Shown here: piece after piece, positions 54,012-62,238 of the stretch
How the letters are laid out: each line of letters begins with the position of its first letter
How positions within the stretch are numbered: the stretch's first letter is position 1
NCBI GenBank assembly: GCA_900104375.1
Contig: LT629302.1
Location: 744,001-808,000 of the forward strand
DNA from: Flavobacteriaceae bacterium MAR_2010_188
GTDB taxonomy: Bacteria > Bacteroidota > Bacteroidia > Flavobacteriales > Flavobacteriaceae
DNA length: 64,000 bases
Direction of reading: 5' to 3'
Made by a program: the position numbers and the translations under genes
The notes under the pieces: model-generated
What the model was told of the DNA's origin: nothing
What the model saw: only the letters and a program-made list of their open reading frames with translations
Databases searched by the model: none

Positions 54012-54045
54012 GTGAAGATACTATAGTTAACTAAAATATGATGAT

Positions 54046-54834
54046 TTGATAAAGTTTTTTAGAAGAATCCGTCAAAATCTACTCGCAAACAGCAAGTTTA
54101 GTAAGTACTTACTTTATGCCATTGGTGAAATTGTATTAGTAGTAATTGGAATTTTAATTGCTCTTTCAATTAATAATTGGAATGAAGAAAGGAAGGAAAT
54201 TGAACAAGAACAAACAATCCTTAAACAACTGAAAACGGATTATCAATCAAATTTACTGCAATTAGAGAATAAGATTGAAATGAGACGTAAATTAATTGCA
54301 GAAAGTTTAACCGTTTTGGATATTACTTCGAGTGATAAATCAATTAGCCAAGATTCTCTTTCCATAATATTTGCAACTTTTTTTATGGACCCTACATTTG
54401 ACCCAATTGAAAATGATGTTGTGAATTCAGGGAATATCAAATTGATAAGAAATGATACTTTAAAGCAGTTATTGTCTCATTGGACTTCGGATATTATGGC
54501 ATATAAGGAATCTGAACTTATTCAGCATGACCATTATATTTCTGAAATCATCCCTTTCATGAAAGAAGTTGGAATAATACGCAACGTAAACCATGTGTTT
54601 TGGAACGCACAAGAACTTAGAATGGGGTTTTTGGATAAAGGAAAAAACGACAAAATCTTGAACATAGGAAAAAGCCCTAAAGAAATAAATGTTCAATCCA
54701 TTTTAAAAGATCAACGTCTTGAAGGCCTAGTAACATTCATATTTACGTTTTCTCAAGTATGCATATTAGAAGGGCAAACACTCAAGGAGAAAATGCAATC
54801 GATTATCGAAATTCTAGAGAGCGAAATTAAATAA
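54046..54834 (+). CDS. DUF6090 family membrane protein, paralogue 3
   Basis: A 262-residue protein with the family head (MIKFFRRIRQNLLANSKFSK), helix LVVIGILIALSI and NNWNEERKE. The start is TTG at 54046. The periplasmic part shares DPTFDPI, SGN and PKEINVQSIL with paralogue 1 at 48193, so these two are closest. Function unknown. Confidence 0.9.
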   Translation: MIKFFRRIRQNLLANSKFSKYLLYAIGEIVLVVIGILIALSINNWNEERKEIEQEQTILKQLKTDYQSNLLQLENKIEMRRKLIAESLTVLDITSSDKSISQDSLSIIFATFFMDPTFDPIENDVVNSGNIKLIRNDTLKQLLSHWTSDIMAYKESELIQHDHYISEIIPFMKEVGIIRNVNHVFWNAQELRMGFLDKGKNDKILNIGKSPKEINVQSILKDQRLEGLVTFIFTFSQVCILEGQTLKEKMQSIIEILESEIK

Positions 54835-54847
54835 TAAAAATAGCGAA

Positions 54848-54930
54848 AGCACAACAATGTGTAAGCACAATAACGGTTGAATTTCCTAATCGGAAATCAG
54901 AACCGTTTTGTTTCAATATGTCTAGCCACC
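54848..54930. repeat. attC-like hairpin element between DUF6090 paralogues
   Basis: It opens with GCACAACAATGTGTA (about 54849) and closes with TCTAGCCAC (about 54921). Between them lie nested perfect stems: ACGGTT (54873-54878) with AACCGT (54901-54906), and ATTTCC (54881-54886) with GGAAAT (54892-54897). The centre resembles the 49885-49904 palindrome. The outer boxes are worn. Confidence 0.55.
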
Positions 54931-54955
54931 AACCAAATGATAAAATTCATTAGAT

Positions 54956-55027
54956 TATCGAAACTCTATTTTTCAAAGCAAAATCAAAGGCCTTGCCTGT
55001 CCGAAGGAGCACAGAGTGTGAAGGCGG
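54956..55027. repeat. Upstream repeat of the fourth DUF6090 gene
   Basis: A copy of the 52536-52572 repeat is followed at about 54991-55027 by an interspersed word with CCTTGCCTGTCCGAAGGAGC and a GTGAAGGCGG end, the kind of short palindrome-rich repeat found scattered in flavobacteria. It lies 50 bp before the next paralogue. An ATGATAA start-like word (54938) precedes it. Confidence 0.6.
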
Positions 55028-55078
55028 AGAGACATTTGGTAGAGATAGCCGCTTGAGGGAAAAATAGAAACCTGTAAT

Positions 55079-55834
55079 ATGATTAAATTTTTTAGACAAA
55101 TCAGATTAAGTCTAATGGAGAAAAACAAATTCAGTAAACCTGCCTTGCCGGCAGGCAGGTATCTTTTATATGCTATAGGTGAAATTCTGCTGGTGGTTTT
55201 CGGGATCTTAATTGCATTATCCATTAACAATTGGAATGACAATCGAAAAGATAGAATTGCAGAAAACGAATTATACAAAACCCTAATTGAAAGCCTAGAA
55301 GGCGACTTGGTAGATGTCCGCGCTAAAACTAAGATAATCGACAGTGCCATCGTTGCACAAAGTATATTTATAACCGAATCCTTAGATACTGTAACATCAA
55401 GATTCAGCGATGCCGAAATATTTGATCTAATTAATAAGGTTGGTTATACTAGTTATTCTTTTGTTCCAAACATTTCGTTGTACAATAAAATTGTTCAAAA
55501 TAACGAAATAGACCTTATACAGTCCGAAGAGCTTCAACGCAAAGTAATAGACATGTATGAAGTACAATACTGGGAATACAAAGATTTGGATAACACACTC
55601 GAACGTCTGGCACAAGAAGGTCTGGTAAGTAACTTTTTTGGTGATATTTCTCATTTGTACATCACGAATACCATGGAAATAAATCCAGAGTCGTTTGCTG
55701 AACATTACGAACAATTGGGTAAGGACTGTCGTAAAATATATTTTTTATCAAATACGGTTAGAAAATCCATGCTAAACTGCGAAAACAAAATACAAGCTCT
55801 TTTACCTTTATTAAGAGAGGAACTCAAAAAATAG
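55079..55834 (+). CDS. DUF6090 family membrane protein, paralogue 4, with in-frame repeat insert
   Basis: A 251-residue protein with the family head MIKFFRQIRLSLMEKNKFSK. The residues PALPAGR (21-27) are then inserted before YLLYAIGEILL, where the other three paralogues go directly from FSK to YL. The insert is the 21-bp palindrome at 55139-55159. The rest is a helical periplasmic domain with YEVQYWEYKDLDNTLERLAQ. The frame is intact, so the gene may still work. Function unknown. Confidence 0.88.
   Translation: MIKFFRQIRLSLMEKNKFSKPALPAGRYLLYAIGEILLVVFGILIALSINNWNDNRKDRIAENELYKTLIESLEGDLVDVRAKTKIIDSAIVAQSIFITESLDTVTSRFSDAEIFDLINKVGYTSYSFVPNISLYNKIVQNNEIDLIQSEELQRKVIDMYEVQYWEYKDLDNTLERLAQEGLVSNFFGDISHLYITNTMEINPESFAEHYEQLGKDCRKIYFLSNTVRKSMLNCENKIQALLPLLREELKK
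55139..55159. repeat. 21-bp palindromic repeat inserted in coding sequence
   Basis: The sequence has arms CCTGCC and GGCAGG around a CCGG centre and encodes PALPAGR. It is absent from the three paralogues at the same position. A 20-bp relative lies in the phoH-purC gap at 23204-23223. Confidence 0.85.
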
Positions 55835-56058
55835 AGAAAACAGAATGCTGGATATAGTTTATTTCTTTGGCAAGCCTATTTGCAAAAATCTTATCGGATT
55901 TCTATTCCAGTTCCATTCCCTAAATTAGTTCTATATATATTGTAAATTAGCTTATAACGAAGCTATTAAGGTAATTTTTGTGTATCTTCCTAGACTAATC
56001 AAAACCAGGGTACATCCTGAAAACCAATCAGGACTGTATCATTAAATTCATTTAATCA

Positions 56059-57099
56059 ATGCTACAAACTAACAACCAACCAACGCCGGAAAACATCATG
56101 AAAATCGGCTCCGGATTTTGGGCATCAAAAATCCTGTTATCCGCCGTAAATTTTGAAATCTTCACCACCCTTGCCCAAAAAAAATCAATGTCGGCCAAGG
56201 ACATCAAAACACATTTAGGCTTAAAGTGCAGTGACCGTCATCTCTACGATTTCTTGGATGCGCTTACCACTTTCGGCTTTCTTAATCGTACTGGTTTGCT
56301 GGAAACAGCAACCTATTCTAACAGCAAGGACACCGATTTTTTCTTGGATAAAAACAAGCCCTCTTATGTCGGTGGCATTCTCGAAATGATGAACCATCGA
56401 CTTTATAACTTCTGGGGAAATTTGGAAGAAGCTCTTCTTACAGGAGAACTGCAAAACGAGGCTAAAAATGGGGAAGATATATTTGAGGCCATTTATTCCG
56501 ATAAGGATAGGTTAAAAGGATTTATCAACGCCATGACCGGGGTCCAAATGGGGAACTTTATGGCATTTTCCCAATCCTTCGATTTCTCAAAATCCGAAAC
56601 TTTGGTCGATATAGGTGGTTCTGGTGCTATGCTTTCGTTGATGGTGGCTAAACACCAGCCTCATATGGCCTGTGTTTCGTGGGACTTACCAGCAGTTGCT
56701 CCCATTGCAGAAGATAATATTCAAATATTTAAGTTAGGGGATAGGGTAAAAACCGCCAATGGTGATTTCTTTACCGACGCCTTGCCCAAGGCCGATATCG
56801 TCGTGATGGGAAATGTTTTGCACGATTGGGATGAAGAAAAAAAACTTATGTTGATGAAAAAAGCATATGACGCTTTACCCGACGGCGGCACCTTTGTAGC
56901 CATTGAAGCTATTATCGATGAGGAAAGAAACAAAAACGCTTTTGGGATGATGATGAGCCTAAATATGCTTATCGAAACAAGAACCGGGTTCGACTATACT
57001 TTTGCAGATTTTAATAAATGGGCAGAGGCTGTCGGCTTTTCATCCACCAGCATCATGCCGTTAGCGGGACCCTCTAGTGCAGCAATAGCCATTAAATAA
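56059..57099 (+). CDS. O-methyltransferase (hydroxyindole/acetylserotonin type)
   Basis: A 346-residue enzyme with an N-terminal winged-helix dimerisation domain (KILLSAVNFEIFTTL ... CSDRHLYDFLDALTTFGFL) and a C-terminal SAM domain (LVDIGGSGAMLSLMVAKH, NVLHDWDEEKKLMLMKKAY with the catalytic His-Asp pair). It methylates a hydroxyl on a small aromatic or secondary metabolite. No pathway genes are nearby. Confidence 0.92.
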   Translation: MLQTNNQPTPENIMKIGSGFWASKILLSAVNFEIFTTLAQKKSMSAKDIKTHLGLKCSDRHLYDFLDALTTFGFLNRTGLLETATYSNSKDTDFFLDKNKPSYVGGILEMMNHRLYNFWGNLEEALLTGELQNEAKNGEDIFEAIYSDKDRLKGFINAMTGVQMGNFMAFSQSFDFSKSETLVDIGGSGAMLSLMVAKHQPHMACVSWDLPAVAPIAEDNIQIFKLGDRVKTANGDFFTDALPKADIVVMGNVLHDWDEEKKLMLMKKAYDALPDGGTFVAIEAIIDEERNKNAFGMMMSLNMLIETRTGFDYTFADFNKWAEAVGFSSTSIMPLAGPSSAAIAIK

Positions 57100-57146
57100 A
57101 ATGCTGACACTGAGGATTTAATTATAAATGCAGTCCGAGGGTTTAT

Positions 57147-57758
57147 ATGAAGCAACCAAATGAATTACACTTTGACCAAGATATTATTTTAGAAAATAAA
57201 CGAGTTAAGTTAGAGCCATTGCAGCTAAACCATTACGATGTCCTTTTACCAATTTCTAACCGGTATCCCGATTTACTAAAACTTTCTCCGCCAAAATTCG
57301 GTACGCCAGAATTGCTGAAACAATATATTGAAAGCAACCTCGCAGAAAGAAAAAATCACACAAAGTATCCGTTCGCGATTTTTGATAAAGAGGTAGAAGA
57401 ATACGCTGGCTCAACTGCTTTTTTAAATATTTCCCCAGAAAATAAACGACTGGAAATCGGCTCTACCTGGATCGGTAAACATTTTCAAAGAACCGGACTA
57501 AATCGCAATTGTAAATTTCTGTTGATGCAGTATGTTTTTGAAGTTTTGGAATATGAAAGAATAGAATTAAAAACCGACAAGCGCAATCTACAATCACAAA
57601 AAGGGATGGAAGGAATTGGAGCTAAGTTTGAAGGCACCTTGCGTAGCCATACCGTGATGTCCGATGGCTATCGCCGAAATACCGTGTATTATAGTATTTT
57701 AAAGAACGAGTGGGAGGGAATCAAGGAAACTATTTTTTCAGAAATCAGTAGGCAATAA
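57147..57758 (+). CDS. GNAT family N-acetyltransferase (RimJ/RimL-like)
   Basis: A 203-residue GNAT enzyme. KLEPLQLNHYDVLLP opens the fold, KRLEIGSTWIGKHFQRTGLN supplies the acetyl-CoA loop region (the Q/RxxGxG here is modified), and YERIELKTDKRNLQSQKGME follows. It likely acetylates a small molecule or a protein N-terminus. A terminator follows at 57774. Confidence 0.88.
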   Translation: MKQPNELHFDQDIILENKRVKLEPLQLNHYDVLLPISNRYPDLLKLSPPKFGTPELLKQYIESNLAERKNHTKYPFAIFDKEVEEYAGSTAFLNISPENKRLEIGSTWIGKHFQRTGLNRNCKFLLMQYVFEVLEYERIELKTDKRNLQSQKGMEGIGAKFEGTLRSHTVMSDGYRRNTVYYSILKNEWEGIKETIFSEISRQ

Positions 57759-57773
57759 GCTTTCAACAAAATC

Positions 57774-57801
57774 AATTCTCGCAACAGCGGGAATTTTTTT
57801 T
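57774..57801 (+). terminator. Rho-independent terminator
   Basis: AATTCTCGC and GCGGGAATT pair (one G-U) around AACA, followed by a run of Ts. It lies 15 bp after the acetyltransferase stop codon. Confidence 0.92.
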
Positions 57802-57867
57802 ATCCTACTGTAAGATATCCTTGAAAACTTACAACTTATAATACATCAATCAAAAAACGAACAGCTT

Positions 57868-58038
57868 ATGTATTATTTAGTAAAAACTGTGGCAATCATT
57901 TTCCTGAGTATTTTTCTTCCTTCCTACGGACCATCAAAATCGGTTTTAAACAAAGAAATTTCACAATCTCCACTTAAAGCTTGTAATGGGAATGATAATT
58001 CTAACTTAGAGCAATATTCTCTAAGGAACCTAAATTAA
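57868..58038 (+). CDS. Small secreted or membrane peptide, 56 aa
   Basis: The ORF MYYLVKTVAIIFLSIF ... YGPSK begins with a signal-peptide-like stretch and continues with a polar tail with a Cys (LKACNGNDN). Its TAA is followed directly by the GTG of the sigma factor gene, so the two would be translated in sequence. No family is recognised. The context makes it more likely than a chance ORF. Confidence 0.55.
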   Translation: MYYLVKTVAIIFLSIFLPSYGPSKSVLNKEISQSPLKACNGNDNSNLEQYSLRNLN

Positions 58039-58512
58039 GTGGAAAAAGAATTCTTAGATATCGTTACAGCAAATCAAAAGATAATCTATAAGGTCAGCCG
58101 ATTGTATCGCGACAGCAAGGAAGATCAAGAAGATCTGTTTCAAGAAATCGTCTATCAGTTATGGAACGCTTATCCAAAATTCAGGAATGATTCTAAGGTA
58201 ACTACCTGGATGTATCGTATCGCTTTAAATACTGCGATTGCAACTTTTCGAAAGAAAAAGGTAGAGATCGATTTTAAGGATAATATTCCGTATTCCCAAC
58301 TCCCCATTGATGACTCTCAAATTAGCGAAAATGAAATCTTGATGTATGAGGCATTAAAAAAACTTAACTCAGCCGAGCGAGCAATTATAAGTTTGTTCCT
58401 AGAAGATTACAGTTATAAGGAAATCGGCGAACTCGTGGGAATTACCGAGAATTATGTGGGCGTAAAAATGAGCCGGATAAAAGAAAAATTAAAAACAATT
58501 TTAAAAAAATAA
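58039..58512 (+). CDS. ECF-type RNA polymerase sigma factor
   Basis: A 157-residue sigma-70 ECF protein. Region 2 reads EDQEDLFQEIVYQLWNAYPKFR, with TTWMYRIALNTAIATFRKKK; region 4 reads SAERAIISLFLEDYSYKEIG then GITENYVGVKMSRIKEKLK. It starts at GTG, directly after the 56-aa ORF. It likely directs expression of a small stress or envelope regulon. Downstream is a membrane protein, the usual position of an anti-sigma factor. Confidence 0.93.
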   Translation: MEKEFLDIVTANQKIIYKVSRLYRDSKEDQEDLFQEIVYQLWNAYPKFRNDSKVTTWMYRIALNTAIATFRKKKVEIDFKDNIPYSQLPIDDSQISENEILMYEALKKLNSAERAIISLFLEDYSYKEIGELVGITENYVGVKMSRIKEKLKTILKK

Positions 58513-58515
58513 ATT

Positions 58516-59058
58516 ATGGGATTAGATGAATTAAAAACAAGTTGGGACAATAGCAAGGCAGAAAGCAGGTCCCAGGATGAGATATTAAAGATGACCAAAT
58601 TGAAAAACCATCCGACCTTGAATAGATTGAGAATCAAGTTTGTGATCGAAACAGTGATGCTGATTTTCTTCTTACTGGTTTTTCAGGATTTTTTCGATGC
58701 GGAAAAGCATTCCACTATGATGAATGTATTATTAGCGGGAGCGGCAATTCTCTATATAGTGAATGATTCCTATGGGTTCTATGTGCTGAAAAACCCAATC
58801 CGCGGGAATAATCTCAAGGATTCTGCCCAGAAATTCGTTAAGGATATAAAAATTCTTTCAATAACATCAATAAGTACCGCGCTGCTTTTTTCGATAATGG
58901 TGATCGTTTATTTCTCTTCGATTGTAAGCTTTGACAGCAGAAGATGGATTCTACTAGGTGTTTTTACCTTTATACTTGTTGGGATGTTTATCATCATGGC
59001 GAAGGATTGGAGAGGAAAAATATCTAAGATCGAAGAAGTAGACCGGGAGCTTCGGTAA
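58516..59058 (+). CDS. Putative membrane-bound partner of the sigma factor
   Basis: A 180-residue protein starting 3 bp after the sigma gene. The first ~35 residues are polar and helical (LDELKTSWDNSKAES), a possible sigma-binding part. About four membrane helices follow (VIETVMLIFFLLVF, TMMNVLLAGAAILYIV, STALLFSIMVIVYFSS, RWILLGVFTFILVGMFIIMA), ending in a polar helix RGKISKIEEVDREL. No classical zinc-type anti-sigma motif is present, so its role is inference from position. Confidence 0.75.
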   Translation: MGLDELKTSWDNSKAESRSQDEILKMTKLKNHPTLNRLRIKFVIETVMLIFFLLVFQDFFDAEKHSTMMNVLLAGAAILYIVNDSYGFYVLKNPIRGNNLKDSAQKFVKDIKILSITSISTALLFSIMVIVYFSSIVSFDSRRWILLGVFTFILVGMFIIMAKDWRGKISKIEEVDRELR

Positions 59059-59248
59059 AATATAACAACCGGAAATTCTTTAGCAGCTCCTCTGCTGAGG
59101 TCACTGTAATTCGGCGATGGATGGTAGAGACGCTTGTCTTTGGTAACCAAACAAAGGAATCGATGAGAGGTTAGCATTTTGTTTGCTAAATTGACTGCTT
59201 AATGGTTCATCAATACATTCATCCACTTTTTTGTTAAGCAGATCTGAT

Positions 59249-60100
59249 ATGAAAAAATCAATATTATACATCACCATTCTACTCGTAACAAGTATAATTT
59301 ACAGCCAAGAAAGATCATATGTGATATATAATTCTAAAGGAAAAAAAGTATCCTATAAGAAAATGATGAAATCCCTGGTAAAAAGTGATGTTGTATTATT
59401 TGGAGAACTGCACAATAACCCCATTGCTCATTGGTTGCAGTATGAAGTTACCTCTGACCTGGATGAATCCCGAAATCTTATTCTTGGTGCTGAAATGATT
59501 GAAGCCGACAATCAGTTACCCTTAAATGATTATTTAAAAGATAGCATCACTTACAAAGGCTTGGATTCCTTGGCAAGACTATGGGTAAACTATAAAACTG
59601 ATTATGCACCTTTAGTCGATTATGCTAAAGAAAAACAACTCCCGTTTATTGCGACCAACGTTCCAAGAAGATATGCCAGTTTGGTTTACAAAGGAGGGTT
59701 TGAAGCACTGGATACTCTTACGGTCACTGAAAAGGAATGGATCGCGCCTTTACCTATACTTTTTGATAGTGAGTTAAAAACCTACAAGGATATTCTCAAA
59801 ATGATGGGAGAACACGGCACTCCTGAGTTGGTTAAGGCACAGGCAATAAAAGATGCAACTATGGCTCATTTTATATTAGCAAACTATAAACCCGGCCATA
59901 CGTTTATAAACTACAATGGCGCGTACCATTCCGATTTTTATGAAGGCATTTTATGGTATCTTAAGAAAGCGAGGAATGATCTTAATTATGCAACGATCTC
60001 TACAGTATCCCAAGATAATATCGATAAGCTATTAGAAGAAAATCACAATAAAGCAGACTTCATTATTTGTGTAGACAGCGATATGACAAATACCTATTAA
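59249..60100 (+). CDS. ChaN-like iron-regulated exported protein
   Basis: ATG 59249 gives a good signal peptide (KKSILYITILLVTSIIYSQE). The 283-residue protein has VVLFGELHNNPIAHWLQYEV (metal-ligand Glu, His), GAEMIEADNQLPLNDYL, and HFILANYKPGHTFINYNGAYHSDFYEG near the end, all ChaN/haem-binding-like landmarks. It may bind haem or iron in the periplasm. A TonB-receptor relic directly downstream fits an iron or haem uptake locus. Confidence 0.85.
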   Translation: MKKSILYITILLVTSIIYSQERSYVIYNSKGKKVSYKKMMKSLVKSDVVLFGELHNNPIAHWLQYEVTSDLDESRNLILGAEMIEADNQLPLNDYLKDSITYKGLDSLARLWVNYKTDYAPLVDYAKEKQLPFIATNVPRRYASLVYKGGFEALDTLTVTEKEWIAPLPILFDSELKTYKDILKMMGEHGTPELVKAQAIKDATMAHFILANYKPGHTFINYNGAYHSDFYEGILWYLKKARNDLNYATISTVSQDNIDKLLEENHNKADFIICVDSDMTNTY

Positions 60101-60132
60101 AGGTTTAATAAATTATAAACCGTTTAGGTTTT

Positions 60133-60381
60133 GACCTCGTAGTATCGATCACGACAATTTATCTGGCTCCTGAGATAATCGCTCAATGAACTATCGGTTC
60201 TCGCTTTTCCCTTGTTATGGGTATAAAGAAGACCATACAGAAAGGTAAAGGCGAATTATTTCTCAATGCTACGGACTTATTGAATACTATGGTGATCAGT
60301 AAAGAATTTACCGGAAACAATTTTTCTTATACCAGTAAAGACTATTATGAAACTCAGGTAATACGTTTGGGATATAGCTAA
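60133..60381 (+). pseudogene. TonB-dependent receptor C-terminal relic
   Basis: The frame reads DLVVSITTIYLAPEIIAQ, a TGA, then TIGSRFSLVMGIKKTIQKGK and GELFLNATDLLNTMVISKEF, ending TQVIRLGYS with TAA. These are the last beta strands of an outer-membrane beta-barrel receptor. Only about 80 of more than 700 residues remain, with an internal stop. It lies behind the ChaN-like gene, where a receptor is expected. Confidence 0.85.
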
Positions 60382-60487
60382 AAATTTAAGTTTAATGCAG
60401 GATTGTTCAAATATTCACTGGAAATCAGGGTTCGTATAGCCACGTAATTAAAGGGGAATTTAAGATTGACAATAACTTAAGATTATT

Positions 60488-60673
60488 TTGGGGCACTTAT
60501 TTTTCATGAAGTCTGCCTTTCAATTTCCTAAAAATTTGGTTTTAAATACAAAACGCTGGCTCGTTTTCGGAATTTTTTGGGTCATTTGGGTAACAATGTT
60601 TATTTTTATGTATAGAAAATGGAAGGCTAGAATAAGTGGTATTCAAGACTTTAAAAGCCAGATTAAAGCATAG
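60488..60673 (+). pseudogene. C-terminal relic of a sigma-partner-like membrane protein
   Basis: The final part (TKRWLVFGIFWVIWVTMFIF then RKWKARISGIQDFKSQIKA) matches the last membrane helix and tail of the 58516-59058 protein, which reads SRRWILLGVFTFILVGMFII and WRGKISKIEEVDREL. The three earlier helices are absent. It is probably a decayed second copy of that gene. ATG 60506 is the first in frame. Confidence 0.65.
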
Positions 60674-60720
60674 TTTTTAAATCTTTCAAAATCTATAGGT
60701 ATCATTAAGAGTATATAAAA

Positions 60721-62121
60721 TTGAGAAAGTATAAACATTTAATTTTCATTTTAAGCTTTATCTATTTTATCGGCTGTGAAGTGGAAAATGATTTTAATGG
60801 CATTATAATTTCTAACGCTAATGTTGTTGACGTAAAAACCGGTGGACTCCAAACTCAACAGGACATCTATATTATAGGTGATCGTATAACTAAGATTAAA
60901 GATCATACCGATATTCAATTTAAAAACGCGCAGAGCATTGACGCTTCTGGTAAATACGTAATTCCTGGTTTATGCGATATGCATTCCCATATTGTGTCAT
61001 ATGACTGGGTTCTTAAGATGTATACGGCGCTTGGGGTAACCGGTCTAAGGGTAATGCATGGAGGGAATAGGATAGAGGATATCTTCCAGAATAGGAAAGA
61101 TGGTAATTATATGGGTTTTGAATTTCTTTATGGGAGTCCAATTATCGATGGTCCAGGCGAAAATTGGGGCGGATCTGTTGTTGCTTCAAACCCAGAGGAA
61201 GGTAGGGAGATTGTAAGGAAAATGCATGAGCAGGGCTACGATTTTCTAAAAGTGTACAATCTTTTGGATTATGAAACCTATTTAGCCATTGCTGACGAAT
61301 GTAAAAAACTCGATTTCCCATTTGCCGGTCATGTTCCATTTTCTGTGACAACAGAAGAGGCAATCGCTGCCGGTCAAAAAAGTATTGAACATACGATAGG
61401 TATGGATTTAGCTTTACAACATCCGGAAAGATTTAATTCGCGTTACAACAAAACTGATACCCTGATTTTTCAGGATTTAAATTTGTATACCAAGGAATTC
61501 ATGAAAGATTTGGACACCACTAAGTTTAATAATGTATTAGATGCCACAAAAAATACAAAGACCTGGTTCTGTCCTACGTTGGTAATGCTTAAATCTTTTT
61601 CTTATGCTAAAGATTCAACTTTTTTGAATAATGGAAGAAACCACTATATCCCGCAGGAAGAATTAGATATTTGGAATGCTTCATCCTCGTCCGAAGAATT
61701 TCCGGAATATTTGATGTCCGTAGATTCAACTTCAACCAACCATTCGTTCCGAGAGTATCTTTCGCTTTCTATGAAAATGTTAAAACCTATGTTGAACAAC
61801 GGTACAAAATTTTTGGCCGGTACCGACCTTAGCAATCCTTATATCTATCCAGGATTTAGCCTTCATGATGAAATGCAATTGTTTGTTGAAGCAGGATTTT
61901 CTGAATTGGAAGCTCTACAGACTGCCACCCTTAACCCCGCAATTTTTGCCGGTCGGGAAGATGACTTGGGTACCGTAGAAATCGGGAAGATTGCCAATCT
62001 GCTTATACTAGAGAAAAATCCCTTGAAAAATATAGAAAATACATTAACCATCTGTGGACTGATTCGGCGCGGAGAATATCTTGATCAAGCTGAACTTCAA
62101 AAATTGCTAAATCAAAATTAA
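60721..62121 (+). CDS. Amidohydrolase family lipoprotein
   Basis: A 466-residue protein with lipobox (FIYFIGC). The metal-dependent hydrolase barrel is complete: GLCDMHSHIVSYDW (HxH), AGHVPFSV, KSIEHTIGMDLAL (His), and FLAGTDLSNPYIYPGFSLH (Asp). It resembles imidazolonepropionase-like amidohydrolases; the substrate is unknown. The start is TTG at 60721. It is exported, unlike most of the family, and precedes another exported amidohydrolase. Confidence 0.9.
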   Translation: MRKYKHLIFILSFIYFIGCEVENDFNGIIISNANVVDVKTGGLQTQQDIYIIGDRITKIKDHTDIQFKNAQSIDASGKYVIPGLCDMHSHIVSYDWVLKMYTALGVTGLRVMHGGNRIEDIFQNRKDGNYMGFEFLYGSPIIDGPGENWGGSVVASNPEEGREIVRKMHEQGYDFLKVYNLLDYETYLAIADECKKLDFPFAGHVPFSVTTEEAIAAGQKSIEHTIGMDLALQHPERFNSRYNKTDTLIFQDLNLYTKEFMKDLDTTKFNNVLDATKNTKTWFCPTLVMLKSFSYAKDSTFLNNGRNHYIPQEELDIWNASSSSEEFPEYLMSVDSTSTNHSFREYLSLSMKMLKPMLNNGTKFLAGTDLSNPYIYPGFSLHDEMQLFVEAGFSELEALQTATLNPAIFAGREDDLGTVEIGKIANLLILEKNPLKNIENTLTICGLIRRGEYLDQAELQKLLNQN

Positions 62122-62238
62122 GAGTAGCTAAAGTATACGCTTATCGAAAAATTTTAATTTAAGCCCGCAAGAAAGTCTATCCAATTTGTTGAAGTGTGTA
62201 CCTTAGAATTTTATCTTTATAGCTCAAAGTCAATTGTT

